NCBI GenBank assembly: GCA_004151065.3
Contig: NWUY0300007165.1
Span: 94,474-118,448 of the forward strand
Origin: Larix sibirica
Lineage: Eukaryota > Streptophyta > Pinopsida > Pinales > Pinaceae
Length of the DNA stretch: 23,975 nucleotides
Direction of reading: 5' to 3'
The notes under the pieces were generated by a model. That model was not told where the DNA came from, made no database searches, and saw nothing but the letters and a program-made list of their open reading frames with translations. Position 1 is the stretch's first letter. Every line of letters starts with the position of its first letter. Made by a program: the position numbers and the translations under genes. Positions 1-9,289 of the stretch are shown here, piece by piece.

Positions 1-26
1 TAATAAAATTTGAAAAAGGGATATTA

Positions 27-766
27 CATATGCGCTTATGTATGTTCACATATATGAAAGGAACATATACAAAAGTGCTTTCATACGGAAGGAGCATATA
101 CATAATCAATTTCGTATATGTACATATATAGAAGGAAGGCACATATATGAAATCATTTATGTATATGCGCATATACAGAAACAAGGCGGATATATGGAAG
201 TGCGGTTTTGTATATGCTATACAAAAGCGCTTCCGTATATGCACCTTCGGTATATGCGTGCGCATATATGGAAGCACTTTTGTATATGCACCTTCTTACG
301 GAAGGAATGTGCATATACGAAAGCGCTTTTGTATATGTACCTTCCTACAAAAGGAATGTGCATATACGGAAAAGCTTCTGTATATGCGCATATACAGAAG
401 ATGCATATACGAAAGCACTTTTGTATATCCGCATATATGGAAGTGTGGACTTATATATATGGAAATATACAGAAAATACTTCTTTATATGCACATATACT
501 AATACATAAGCGCTTCAATATATGCACCTTCCTTCTATTTATGCGCATATACATAAGGCCACGCTTCCGTATATGCGCAAATACATAAATCCACACTTCT
601 GTATATGTGCATATATGGAAGTGCTTATGTATATGCTCATATACAGAAGCACATATGTATATCCTCCTTACGTATATGCACATATAGATAATATGCATAT
701 ACAAAATCTCTTCCATATATTTGCATATACGGAAGAATCATATATGGAAGTGCTTCCATATATTAA
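27..766. repeat. Outer left array of short palindromic units
   Basis: The array is built from two interlocking palindromic cores: one around TATATGCGCATATA and one around GGAAGCGCTTCC. They fuse into a unit of about 28 bp, extended to about 40 bp where a CACCTTCCTTC-type spacer intervenes. Units vary mainly at the centre (GCGC, TGCA, CGCA) and at purine positions. Because the unit is palindromic and lacks stops, open frames appear on both strands with Tyr/Ile/Met/Arg-rich peptides; I treat these as non-genes. It is the outer half of the left arm of the inverted structure described below. The left boundary is approximate and the array may be truncated by the window edge. Confidence 0.9.
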
Positions 767-944
767 GTTTTAACCTTAGATTCCTTATGCAATAATAATG
801 GCTCCCTCTAGCTATTGGGATTTGGAAAAAACTTCAAATGAAAAACATAAACTAGTGCAATGACCTCCGAATCCTATTGTAATGATTATAAAAATAAACT
901 TATCGCAATGACCTTCGAATCCCATATCCAACCGGAAGGAAGGT
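767..944 (+). repeat. 178-bp arm block, left copy
   Basis: This non-array sequence separates two palindromic arrays. Its reverse complement lies at 3761-3938 with the same length, about 160 of 178 positions identical by eye and no gap. The central stretch around 827-870 is almost perfect. Within the block GCAATGACCTCCGAATCC (857) recurs as GCAATGACCTTCGAATCC (905), a 48-bp direct repeat. Because the flanking arrays are self-complementary, this block is what shows that the two arms are inverted. Confidence 0.9.
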
Positions 945-1368
945 GCATATATGGAATTCGTTCTATATATGTGCATGGAAGGAAGGCGCATATATGGAAG
1001 CGCTTCTATATATGCATGCACATATACATAAGCACTTCTGTATAGGCACATATATGGAAGCGCTTATGTATAGGTGTGTATACAAAAGTGATATATGCAC
1101 CTTCCTTCCATATATGTGCATATACAAAACATGCAGATAAGGAAGCGCTTCTAGGTATGCACATTCCTTCTATATACGTCAATATACGAAAGGGTCTTTC
1201 GTATATGCACATATACTAAAGGCATATACAAAGCAATTTTGTATATGTGCAGATGTTGAAGGTGCATATACGAAAGTGCTTTAAAGTATATGATCATATA
1301 AAGAAGTAATTATGTATATATGTGCATATACTGAAGTGCTTATGTATATGAGCATATACTTTGTTGAG
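945..1368. repeat. Inner left array of short palindromic units
   Basis: Same unit family as the outer left array, with cores such as TATGGAAGCGCTTCTATATA and GTATATGCACATATAC. It is about 424 bp long, close to the 403 bp of its partner array at 3358-3760. It stops abruptly at about 1368, where the unrelated central sequence begins. Confidence 0.88.
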
Positions 1369-3357
1369 AATTTTTCTCTGATTGAAATGGGTTTTGATAT
1401 GCATGGGTGAAATACCCAGTTATGGTGGGTTTTCAATATCACAACGCCCCTAGCAAAGGGGAATTTTGTGATCTTGAGGAAGAAGCTTGGTGTGATGTAG
1501 ACCATTTTCCTTGCAAAGAGGGAGTGTTAGTTTTCATAGCACATTTTCATCTATTTTTTTGGCAATTTGAGTTACTTGGAGTAGGAGGGAAACTAATCAA
1601 GTTGTTGCATAAAAATATGTCATGTTCTACAAAAATATGTGGTCTGGGTGCTTTGGAAATGCGGGAATGTACATTCCTTGGCACATTACTTGAGTTAGTT
1701 GCTTGAAAAAACATGAGTGGCATGAGTTGTCATGCAATTACTCACCCTTGGCATAAGTGAGGCACACTATTGGAGTAATTACTCACTCACAAATTGTTGC
1801 ACTTTACAATTCAATGTCATTTAAATTAAATGTTGTATGATGGTGGCTAAATGATGAAATAATACTTTATGGAAAATCTAAGCATGTACTCTAAAATCTA
1901 ATGGTGTAAGTGTTTTCCGTGATCCTTTGAGAATTTTCAAGAATTTGTCTAAGTACTTTATATTTGCATGAAGACGTACAAAGAATCGGAATAGCAAGTA
2001 TGTCCCAAAAATAAAAAGAGGAACCCTTTTATGGAGAAATTTTCAACTCATTAGCCTAGATTAATAGTATTTTCACTAGACTATTGTATATAAATGGTAC
2101 TCACATATACATGAGTAAGATGGAAAGGAAAATGAATATTGGACTTTAGGGATAACAAAGGCTAGGTGTGCGGTAGAATCCTTTGATTTTATATAGGTGG
2201 TGAATTGGTGTGCCAAACATTTTGATTCTAAATACAGGCTAAGTTGATAGAGGAAGTAAAAACACATGCGCCTCTCATATCGTTATCATTGAAAATAATG
2301 TTGTGCCTCTTGGAGCTAATCAAAATCCTCAATATTTTTTAGCTAATTAAATTTCTGAGGATTAGCACAACATCAAGGATGAATCCCTTGTCCAACATTA
2401 TCACCATTCACAACTTGAACCTGCATGATTAATATGATCACGACTCCAATGAATAAATATTGCATGAATGCACACTCCAACTCTTGCAAACATATGATGT
2501 CAACAATAATAATATAAATGGGTTTTCCATGATCAAGACATGGCTAAGGACTTAGCCCCTTTATTTCTTTATAGATATTAAGATGATTAATATTGGAAAA
2601 ACCAATTATGGTAACATCACTTCATGCTTAATGATAACGACTAGTACCACTTTTACAAGTTAGGAATGTTATTGCATAATGCTCCCCTCATTGGAATTTT
2701 TTTAGCATCTTGCTCAAAATATCGGTAAACAAAATTTGTAGGATGACCATTCTCCTCTACCAATCTTTGAAGTTAACATCCACAAAATTTACTCCAATCT
2801 TTTGATCCCACACTCTTTTGTATCTACTCAACTCTAACCTTTCTTCCATTCTTTGCAACTCTAGGCCACATTGTTGCACTATCCCCTTTAACTCAATGAT
2901 GTTTATGTTGGTACTAGTACCGATTAACGTAGGCTTGCAAATTGATTCATATAGTTAAACACAATTAGACATAAAATAATGACATACAACACATCAACAC
3001 ATTACATAGAAATTACCCTCGAAACCCCTGTCATGGGGGAAAACCAACAAACCAATGAGCTTACCACTCATTTATTAATAAAACACTCATAACAATTGTT
3101 TACAATCATGGGTTGCTAGACCAAAAATCACACTCATTACATTCCATCCTACTGCAATTTGCATTGCCATTACATCTTACTTATAGATGCAATACACCCA
3201 ACTACTCATTAATGGCAATCCATAACTTCTCAATCACTTTCAGTTATTCTATTATAGTCAACTTGATTGGGTCAACCTTGGTCGATCGCCCATTGAGCTT
3301 CTGGTTGTTTCGTCGACTTCCCATCGACCAAACAACTATTTTGATTGGCCACTTGTA
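1369..3357. other. Central non-repetitive segment between inverted arms
   Basis: About 2 kb of AT-rich DNA lies between the two inner arrays. The longest plus-strand frame (1407-1706, about 99 codons) has no family I recognise. A perfect TATATAAA occurs at 2087-2094 with no supporting gene. A coding-like minus-strand stretch lies at about 2690-2945 and is listed separately. A short palindrome, GAGTAATTACTC, sits near 1774. No transposase motif is visible. Confidence 0.6.
2690..2945 (-). pseudogene. Unidentified coding-like relic in the central segment
   Basis: Reading the minus strand from about 2945 gives an open, charged, helix-friendly stretch that includes NINIIELKGIVQQCGLELQ and later MEERLELSRYKRVWDQKIG. 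It then reaches an in-frame stop after VNFKDW, with a second stop after KMLKKFQ. The residue composition looks like real protein rather than chance AT-rich frame. I see no recognisable domain, start codon or catalytic motif. It may be a fragment of a retroelement gag or of a captured gene carried by the foldback-like structure. Identity unknown; the boundaries are only where the coding character seems to start and end. Confidence 0.35.
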
Positions 3358-3760
3358 AGAGCATATACGAAAGCACTTACAGGTATGTGCATTCCTTCTG
3401 TATATCCCTATATACAGAAAGACCTTCTGTATATCCGTATATACAGAAGGACCTTCTGTATACGCGCATATACAGAAGCGCTTATGTAAATGCACATATA
3501 TGGAGGTGCATATACGAAAGCGCTTCCGTATATATGCATATTCAGAAGGCACATATATGAAAGCACTTACGTATATGCGCCTTCCATATATGCGCATATA
3601 CAGAAGGCCCTTCTGCATATACGAAAATCCCTTTTGTATATGCACGAAAATCCCTTCCGTATATGCACATCTACGAAAGGTGCATATACAAGAGCGCTTC
3701 CATATATGCTCCTTTCTTCCGTATATGCACGCACATATACGAAAGTGGTTTCGTATATGC
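3358..3760. repeat. Inner right array of short palindromic units
   Basis: Same unit family as the left arrays. Near 3412-3470 there are two very regular units with a TATACAGAAGGACCTTCTGTATA-type structure at about 28-29 bp spacing, a variant of the core. It mirrors the inner left array across the central segment. Confidence 0.88.
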
Positions 3761-3938
3761 ACCTTCCTTCCATTCGGATATGGGATTCAAAGGTCATTGC
3801 GATAAGTTTATTTTTATAATCATTGCAATGGGCTTCGAAGGTCATTGCACTAGTTTATGTTTTTCATTTGAAGTTTCTTCCAAATCCCAATAGATAGAGG
3901 AAGCCACTACTATTGCACGAGGAATATAAGGCTAAAGC
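3761..3938 (-). repeat. 178-bp arm block, right (inverted) copy
   Basis: This is the reverse complement of 767-944, with about 18 substitutions and no indel by eye. It again lies between two palindromic arrays, so the order of parts is mirrored, as expected of long inverted repeats. Confidence 0.9.
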
Positions 3939-4525
3939 TCAATATACAAAAGCACTTATGTATATGTGTCTTTCATATGTGTGCATATATGAAAATGCTT
4001 CCGTATATGTGCATATATCAAAGGAAGGTGCATATACGGAAGTGATTTTATATATGTGTATATACAAAAGCGCTTCTATATATGCACCTTCCTTCTATAT
4101 ATCCGCATATATGAAATGAACATATACGTAAGTGCTTTTGTATCTATGTATATGCATATAGGGAAGGCCCTTCCATATATGTGCATATACATAAGGCCAC
4201 ACTTCCATATATGTGCATATACATAAGGCAACATTTGCGTTTATGCACATATACGAAAGTGCTTCCATATATGCGTCTTCCATATATGTGCATATACGGA
4301 AGCGCTTCCGTATATTGGAACACATATATTGAAGGTGCATATATGGAAGTGCTTTCGTATAGCATATAAGGGAAAGCACTTATGTATATGTGCCTTCCTT
4401 TCGTATATGCGCATATACTGAACCACTTCCGTATATGCGACTTCCTTCCATATATGCACATATAAAGAACCGCTTCCGTATATGTGCATTTTGTATGAAA
4501 GCACTTATGTATACGCACATTCCAC
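3939..4525. repeat. Outer right array of short palindromic units
   Basis: Fourth array of the same family, about 587 bp. It ends near CTTATGTATACGCACATTCC, after which ordinary sequence resumes. No clear target-site duplication can be matched with the left end near position 27. Confidence 0.88.
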
Positions 4526-5029
4526 ATTCTGGAACATCTCTAAATATGCCTAATGCCCTCAGAAATTGTTTGCCAATGTTGTCACTGCCACCTTACACCG
4601 CAACTAAGTCTTCCAAAGAAGTTTCCTCAAAATTGTCTAATTGTTGCACCTATCCAACCTGTTGTTGCCTCAATACTCAACCAACTTGGTCACACACCCA
4701 TTCAATATTAACCCCCATGTGCCGAATTGGTTGGGTAGATAATCCAACTATCATGCTCAACTAGATGAGAGTGAAATTCCATATGCCCAAAACTGTGTTT
4801 CCCTTCTTCACTTTGGTTTTCCTCGTGCAAGCATGTCGAACCAATGCAAAGTCTTTATCTTTGCTCAATTGTTGTTGAAATTCCTTCCATAGTTCAACTC
4901 ATACCTACAACACCAATTCATGTTCCATCCACATGCCTTCCATATTTCCTAGCTAAAATTTTCTAAGGTACCTACGGCCTCATTGCCTGTGCCATAAGCA
5001 GTGAACCAATCTGCTCACTCTCATATTGG
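4526..5029. other. Spacer without a recognised gene
   Basis: Ordinary-complexity sequence right of the foldback-like structure. The minus strand has coding-like composition in places (around 4800-4980) but with frequent stops in all frames. A run of nine G lies near 5029-5037. I recognise no gene or repeat. Confidence 0.5.
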
Positions 5030-5764
5030 GGGGGGAAATGGTAAGTGGCACCCAAGGCCACCGCCTCCAAATCTATTAGTAGTCCACCCTTCTGGCTTGT
5101 GCCCACTGCTCAAGTAATTCAAGATGACCTCTGCTCTTAAAGAGTTGTAACCCAATTCTTCTAGTCAAGTCAAAGTTAGCTTGAATTCTGAAATCCCAAA
5201 AACCAACTCACATAAGTCTGTTGCATGGTTTGCAATGGTGGCTCGCAACTCCCATTGTTGCATCCGAACAAGAGTCATGCACTTTCATTACCACCAAAGG
5301 TGTCTCATCTGCCTCGACACGTTGTTGTCTCCTCGGTTACTTGTCGAATTTCTCATCCCCTCAAAAGGTGTCAGAGCCCTTCCAACATACTCTCCAAGGT
5401 ATTGTGAGCTCTCTGAAACAAGCCTCTCATCTTGTCGGTCGTTGCAATGTCAAAGGGTTCTCAAGGTGGTCTTCACCTCCTTAGTATTTCCTTCAGCTGA
5501 CTCATCATGTTGTAGGTGAGACTTCCTCTCCAAGAACTCTAGGACAAATTTCGTCTCAATTGAACTACAACCCACTTCCCTTAGTCTATCATGCGTCAAT
5601 TGGGACTCATAAATCCTCATGGCCAATATAAAAAATTCCACAATGTCTACGACATCGCGTTATGGGAAATATTAACTTCCACTCTCATCTTGACCCACCA
5701 TCGCAGTCACTAGTGGCACCTCAGCTGCCTCGACTTCCTTTGCATCTGCTACCAACTCTTCTAC
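5030..5764 (-). pseudogene. Relic reading frame of unknown family
   Basis: On the minus strand one reading frame runs from about 5764 to 5030 with coding-like composition and only about eight in-frame stops, so it looks like a decayed protein gene. The best open stretch (5641-5450) includes RIYESQLTHDRLREVGCSS and ETKFVLEFLERKSHLQH. Further on come RMQQWELRATIANHATDLC and EELGYNSLRAEVILNYLS. The composition is acidic and helical, gag-like in texture. There is no zinc knuckle, protease or polymerase motif that would settle the family. An LTR-like TGTAACACCCCG begins just right of it at 5766. Retroelement gag relic or host pseudogene are both possible. Confidence 0.4.
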
Positions 5765-5765
5765 C

Positions 5766-5777
5766 TGTAACACCCCG
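5766..5777 (+). other. Possible LTR start TGTAACACCCCG
   Basis: TGTAACACCC is a common first stretch of plant Gypsy-type LTRs. No polypurine tract precedes it and no matching second LTR or end was found, so this is a weak hint only. Confidence 0.2.
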
Positions 5778-5881
5778 TTTTGACATTACTACCTGAACTA
5801 CTATTATATGTTGTATTTGTTTGATTGTGAGACTTCGTCGGTTTGACGACACTGTGGACATATGGTTCTATTATTTTGCCG

Positions 5882-5904
5882 ATATATATATGTGTGTGTG
5901 TGTG
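5882..5904. repeat. (TA)n(TG)n microsatellite
   Basis: A short alternating TA tract runs directly into TG dinucleotides. Confidence 0.85.
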
Positions 5905-5960
5905 ATGTTAGTATTATGATCGGTAGTCATGTTTAGATATGTATCATGTGTTAATTATAT

Positions 5961-5961
5961 N
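5961..5961. other. Single-N join or ambiguous base
   Basis: One N with no obvious sequence overlap between its flanks. The two other N positions in the window clearly mark contig joins, so this is probably a join too. Confidence 0.6.
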
Positions 5962-6404
5962 TGAAGTCATGGATTTTTCGAAGCCATGTCGAAGTGAGAA
6001 CTTGTTGAAGTTGTGTCGACGTCGATGACTTGTCGAAGTTAGCATCTGAAAATAACGCCAACTTCGATGTGGATCGAGCTATTTTCTTGAGAAGGGGTCT
6101 TTGGTCCACTAGTACATATTATGAGATAATGACAAACAAGCATGTGCAACCCATGGATGGTGTGTCATAGGTATATCATGAAGGGGGGGAATAATATTTG
6201 ACTTTGTCAAACTTGTGGGAAGCCACAATGGCATTGGAACCCTGAAAAAGCATCTCTAACTGACCTAGGTGGACCAAACCAAGAATAATACATATTGAGC
6301 TTAATATAAGGTAGGAAGAGTATGTATAGTTGAAGAAATCGAGAAGGGATAAATAGGGGCAAATAATGATATAGGAAAGGATTTGGACATCATTTTAAGT
6401 TTTT

Positions 6405-7480
6405 GTGCATGAGGGATGGGTATTATCATTTGAACCATGAATAAGATCAAGAACATGCCCTATATATAGGGACTAGAACATGCCCTATGAGTCATATATT
6501 GTGACTAGTTTAAGGTTTCATACAACAGGGATTGGTATCAGTCATTAATACATCATTTGGGGATGAATAGAAAGCAATTATGCCCTAATTATTTCTTATA
6601 AGAATCATGTGCCATTTGTAGGGCCCTAAATTGTAGGCAATCCCTTTAATTGGAATACTTCAAGTATGATCGTAATAAGGAAATGATTTCAATTACTATC
6701 ACATAATAAATTATTATTAGGGTCTAAACCACAGCCTAAGGACAAAAACTAGGATCTTAGTAGATAACTATAAATTTTAGGACAAATGGGTTATCATGCA
6801 TAGGTCATTTAACCAACACACAAACCCAAAAACATTTACCTAAGAGAGATATATGAACATAACTTTACATATTATTGTAATAAGGGTGGGAATCAAGGCC
6901 TAAAGCTTACTTTTAGGCAAAGCAATAGGGATTATACCCTAGATGTTTCTTTGAGGGCTCATGCACCATGTGTAAGGCCCTATAACACCACATACTCACT
7001 ATGAACAAATATTTTCCCTGTTAAAAACATATATGAACCATTTTATTTTTTGGTGCATAATAGATGTGAAATAAGTCCCCAACCATGGTCCATGGCCAAA
7101 AAATATGGAATTAGGCTATACCTATTTATTTCAAGGTGCATGCACCATGCGTAGGGCCTTAAACAACCACATAGAACCTGTAGAGGTTTCCTTTTTCATA
7201 CAAGTGGTGTATAGGAACCATTTTGAGGTCTTTTCAAATAAGGATGGGTGTTAGGGACTAATCCATGGCCTTAGGTAAACATGTTGCCTTCATCCCTATT
7301 TGTTTCTTGTATGGATCATGGATCATGCATGGGCCTCTCCCACCACACATACTCTATAGAGGAAATATTTTTTTATGAGTTTGGCAAATTCAAAATGCCC
7401 ACTATATCTCTCACACATGATAAATATCCCCTTTGTACGGCTTCTTTTGTGGCCAAGGGTACCATATGTGGCTCATGATC
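6405..7480. repeat. Degenerate tandem array, unit about 179 bp
   Basis: An anchor resembling CATGCACCATGTGTAGGGCC followed by an ACCACATAC-like stretch recurs at about 6604, 6794 (weak), 6960, 7139 and 7318; the last two steps are exactly 179 bp. Other landmarks recur at matching offsets: a TATATGAACCATTTT-like motif, AATAAGGGTGGG-like and CTAATCCATGGCC-like stretches, and a CTATTTGTTTCTTG-like stretch before the next anchor. A weaker unit may start near 6408. Units have diverged heavily by substitution, which points to an old satellite-like or LTR-internal array. Confidence 0.65.
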
Positions 7481-9289
7481 ACCATAAGCAAATGTCGCGG
7501 ACATGTAAAAGACAATAATGATTGATTTGCATAGTAATTAAATGATTTTTTAAAGAGGATATTGTTGTGAGATAATTCATATGTATTTATAGTTTTTTCA
7601 TTAATGTCCACCTAATGGGAATGGGTATACAAGAAGGGGATGAGCTCATAATGAATAAAGAATACTAAAAAATTAAATTACATAAATATATAAATACAAA
7701 AACAAAAAAAAATTGGGACATGCTATCCATTGAACCCTAGTGGCTCGGCTAAGAATCCATGGAAACAGGGGCCATGGATGACATTTTGGGGATTAACCAT
7801 GGTCACAATATAGGCCCTAGAGTATGTCCTATGTGACCATGGTCCCCGCAGCCACACAGACTAAAAAAAACCCTATTAGGAAAAAAAATAGGAGTTTTAT
7901 TTTTTTAATCCAAGTCAATTTAGATCTAGAAGCTAGGATTTGGAGTTATATACCACATAAAAGAAAGAGAAATGGAAGGATGTGGATCCATTAAAATCTG
8001 AAACCTCTGCACTTATAAAAAAAGAGAAAACTGCCACCATAAACCTAAGAAGGAATGAAGGAATTAGTGGATAACTAGGGCCATATAAGCTTGAATCAAT
8101 GAAACCCTAATAGAGAAACTAGATGAAAATGATTCAAGGGTGAAAATGAATGGAAGGAAGAGACGTAAGAGTTTTATATTCCCCCATTTATTTTAATTAA
8201 ATAATATATTTGGGAGAGGTGGATGGAGTCAAGGGTAGTTTCCTAACTTTTTTGTTTTTAATTTCAAATTATTTAAATTTAAATTAGCATATTTAATAAA
8301 TTATTTTAATTTCATTAGAAAAATATCTCTATAATTTATATTTTGTATATATTTCACTTTTTTTAATAAAAATAGTTAATTAACAGGGAAGTTGAACATT
8401 ATATGTCTTGGCATGCATATACCCAAATTTAACATTTCCAAGTATTCAAGGGGAGATATCTATTAAGTTTTAATCTATATAGTTTCCAAAACATTGGAAA
8501 ATCGACAATTGTTTAACCCAGTCGAACTAGGTAAAGTCAATTTATTTAACACTCAAGACTATTTTAATAGTCTAATTTGGTCCAACCTCACAAACATCAA
8601 AATTATGAAAGTGAAATGTCATATTTTAAATGTAGTGAAGGTATCGTCACAATTGCGACAATGATTGGGGACAAAAAGAGAAAAAAACAAGAGTAATTTT
8701 AAATCATTTAAATTATTTTCTAACATTAGAGTACATGTTTGTCAAAAACATCATAAAACAACAAATTTGCACCCAAATGTGGTAGAGTGAGCTAACCATT
8801 TGAATACCTTGTTTTTCAATGTAAGCAAAAATAATATTTAATTTTTAATTGACCCTTTAATGTCCAAATTTTCACTCATCAATAATCCAATTCCTCTTAT
8901 GAATCTACCACATATAAAAATGGATATCTAAGATTGACTATATAATTTCCATTCATTGAATTTTTGGTCATACTAGTTCATCTTCTTTTTCCTCTTCTTA
9001 CCCAAGTTTTATGTTTCTAATTAATAATAAAAAAAAGAATCTCTCCATTTTTTTCTACTAATCTATAAGATCTATCTCCTTTACTAACCTCATTCTCTTT
9101 TCCAAAAACATCTCTACTTTCTAAAAATAGATATGACATCTACTTAAAAAGATATTCTTCTACTATAAATATTTTAACAATTTTATCAAATAACTTGATA
9201 TTTTTGTTACACCCAACTCAATGTTCTTTCCAATTTGATTTTTCTCTAACTATTTACTTTCCATTTTTTTATTATTTACTTTCAAGACA
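7481..9289. other. AT-rich stretch, nothing recognised
   Basis: Low-complexity AT-rich DNA with many A and T runs. Apart from the 13-bp inverted repeat at 7796-7843 and scattered weak minus-strand coding texture after about 8900, which could be the 3' trail of the LINE relic to the right, I see no gene, RNA or repeat. Confidence 0.5.
7796..7843. repeat. Inverted repeat around ACCATGGTCACA
   Basis: The arm ACCATGGTCACA at 7796-7807 is matched by TGTGACCATGGT at 7832-7843. The pairing continues imperfectly inward (ATAGG with CCTAT). It could fold as a hairpin; function unknown. Confidence 0.75.

Larger units (their letters stand above)
1..4525. mobile_element. Foldback-like element with arrayed inverted arms (candidate)
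   Basis: The left arm (27-1368) and right arm (3358-4525) share the order outer array, 178-bp block, inner array in mirror image around a 2-kb centre. Long inverted repeats built from short tandem units around a unique centre are the defining architecture of foldback transposons, known from Drosophila FB and described in some plants. What I see is the symmetry; the assignment to a mobile element is inference. No transposase and no convincing target-site duplication are visible, so an inverted satellite cluster remains possible. Confidence 0.5.

Noticed and set aside
2087-2094. TATATAAA as a promoter
   Set aside because: No coding sequence or transcript signal downstream supports it; expected by chance in such AT-rich DNA.
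27-4525. CRISPR-like array
   Set aside because: Units are contiguous, palindromic and irregular with no unique spacers of constant length, and the context is a plant nuclear genome.
38-4764. Many open frames of 60-172 codons in the palindromic arrays (Tyr/Ile/Met/Arg-rich peptides)
   Set aside because: They arise from the stop-poor palindromic unit, occur on both strands over the same DNA, and have no domain, constant start or codon signature.
5366-5378. AGGTGTCAGAGCC as an LTR primer binding site
   Set aside because: Two mismatches to the initiator-Met type, no LTR end beside it, and it lies inside the relic reading frame.
6177-6191. GAAGGGGGGGAA as a polypurine tract before a 3' LTR
   Set aside because: The sequence after it does not begin with TG and no LTR pair could be matched.
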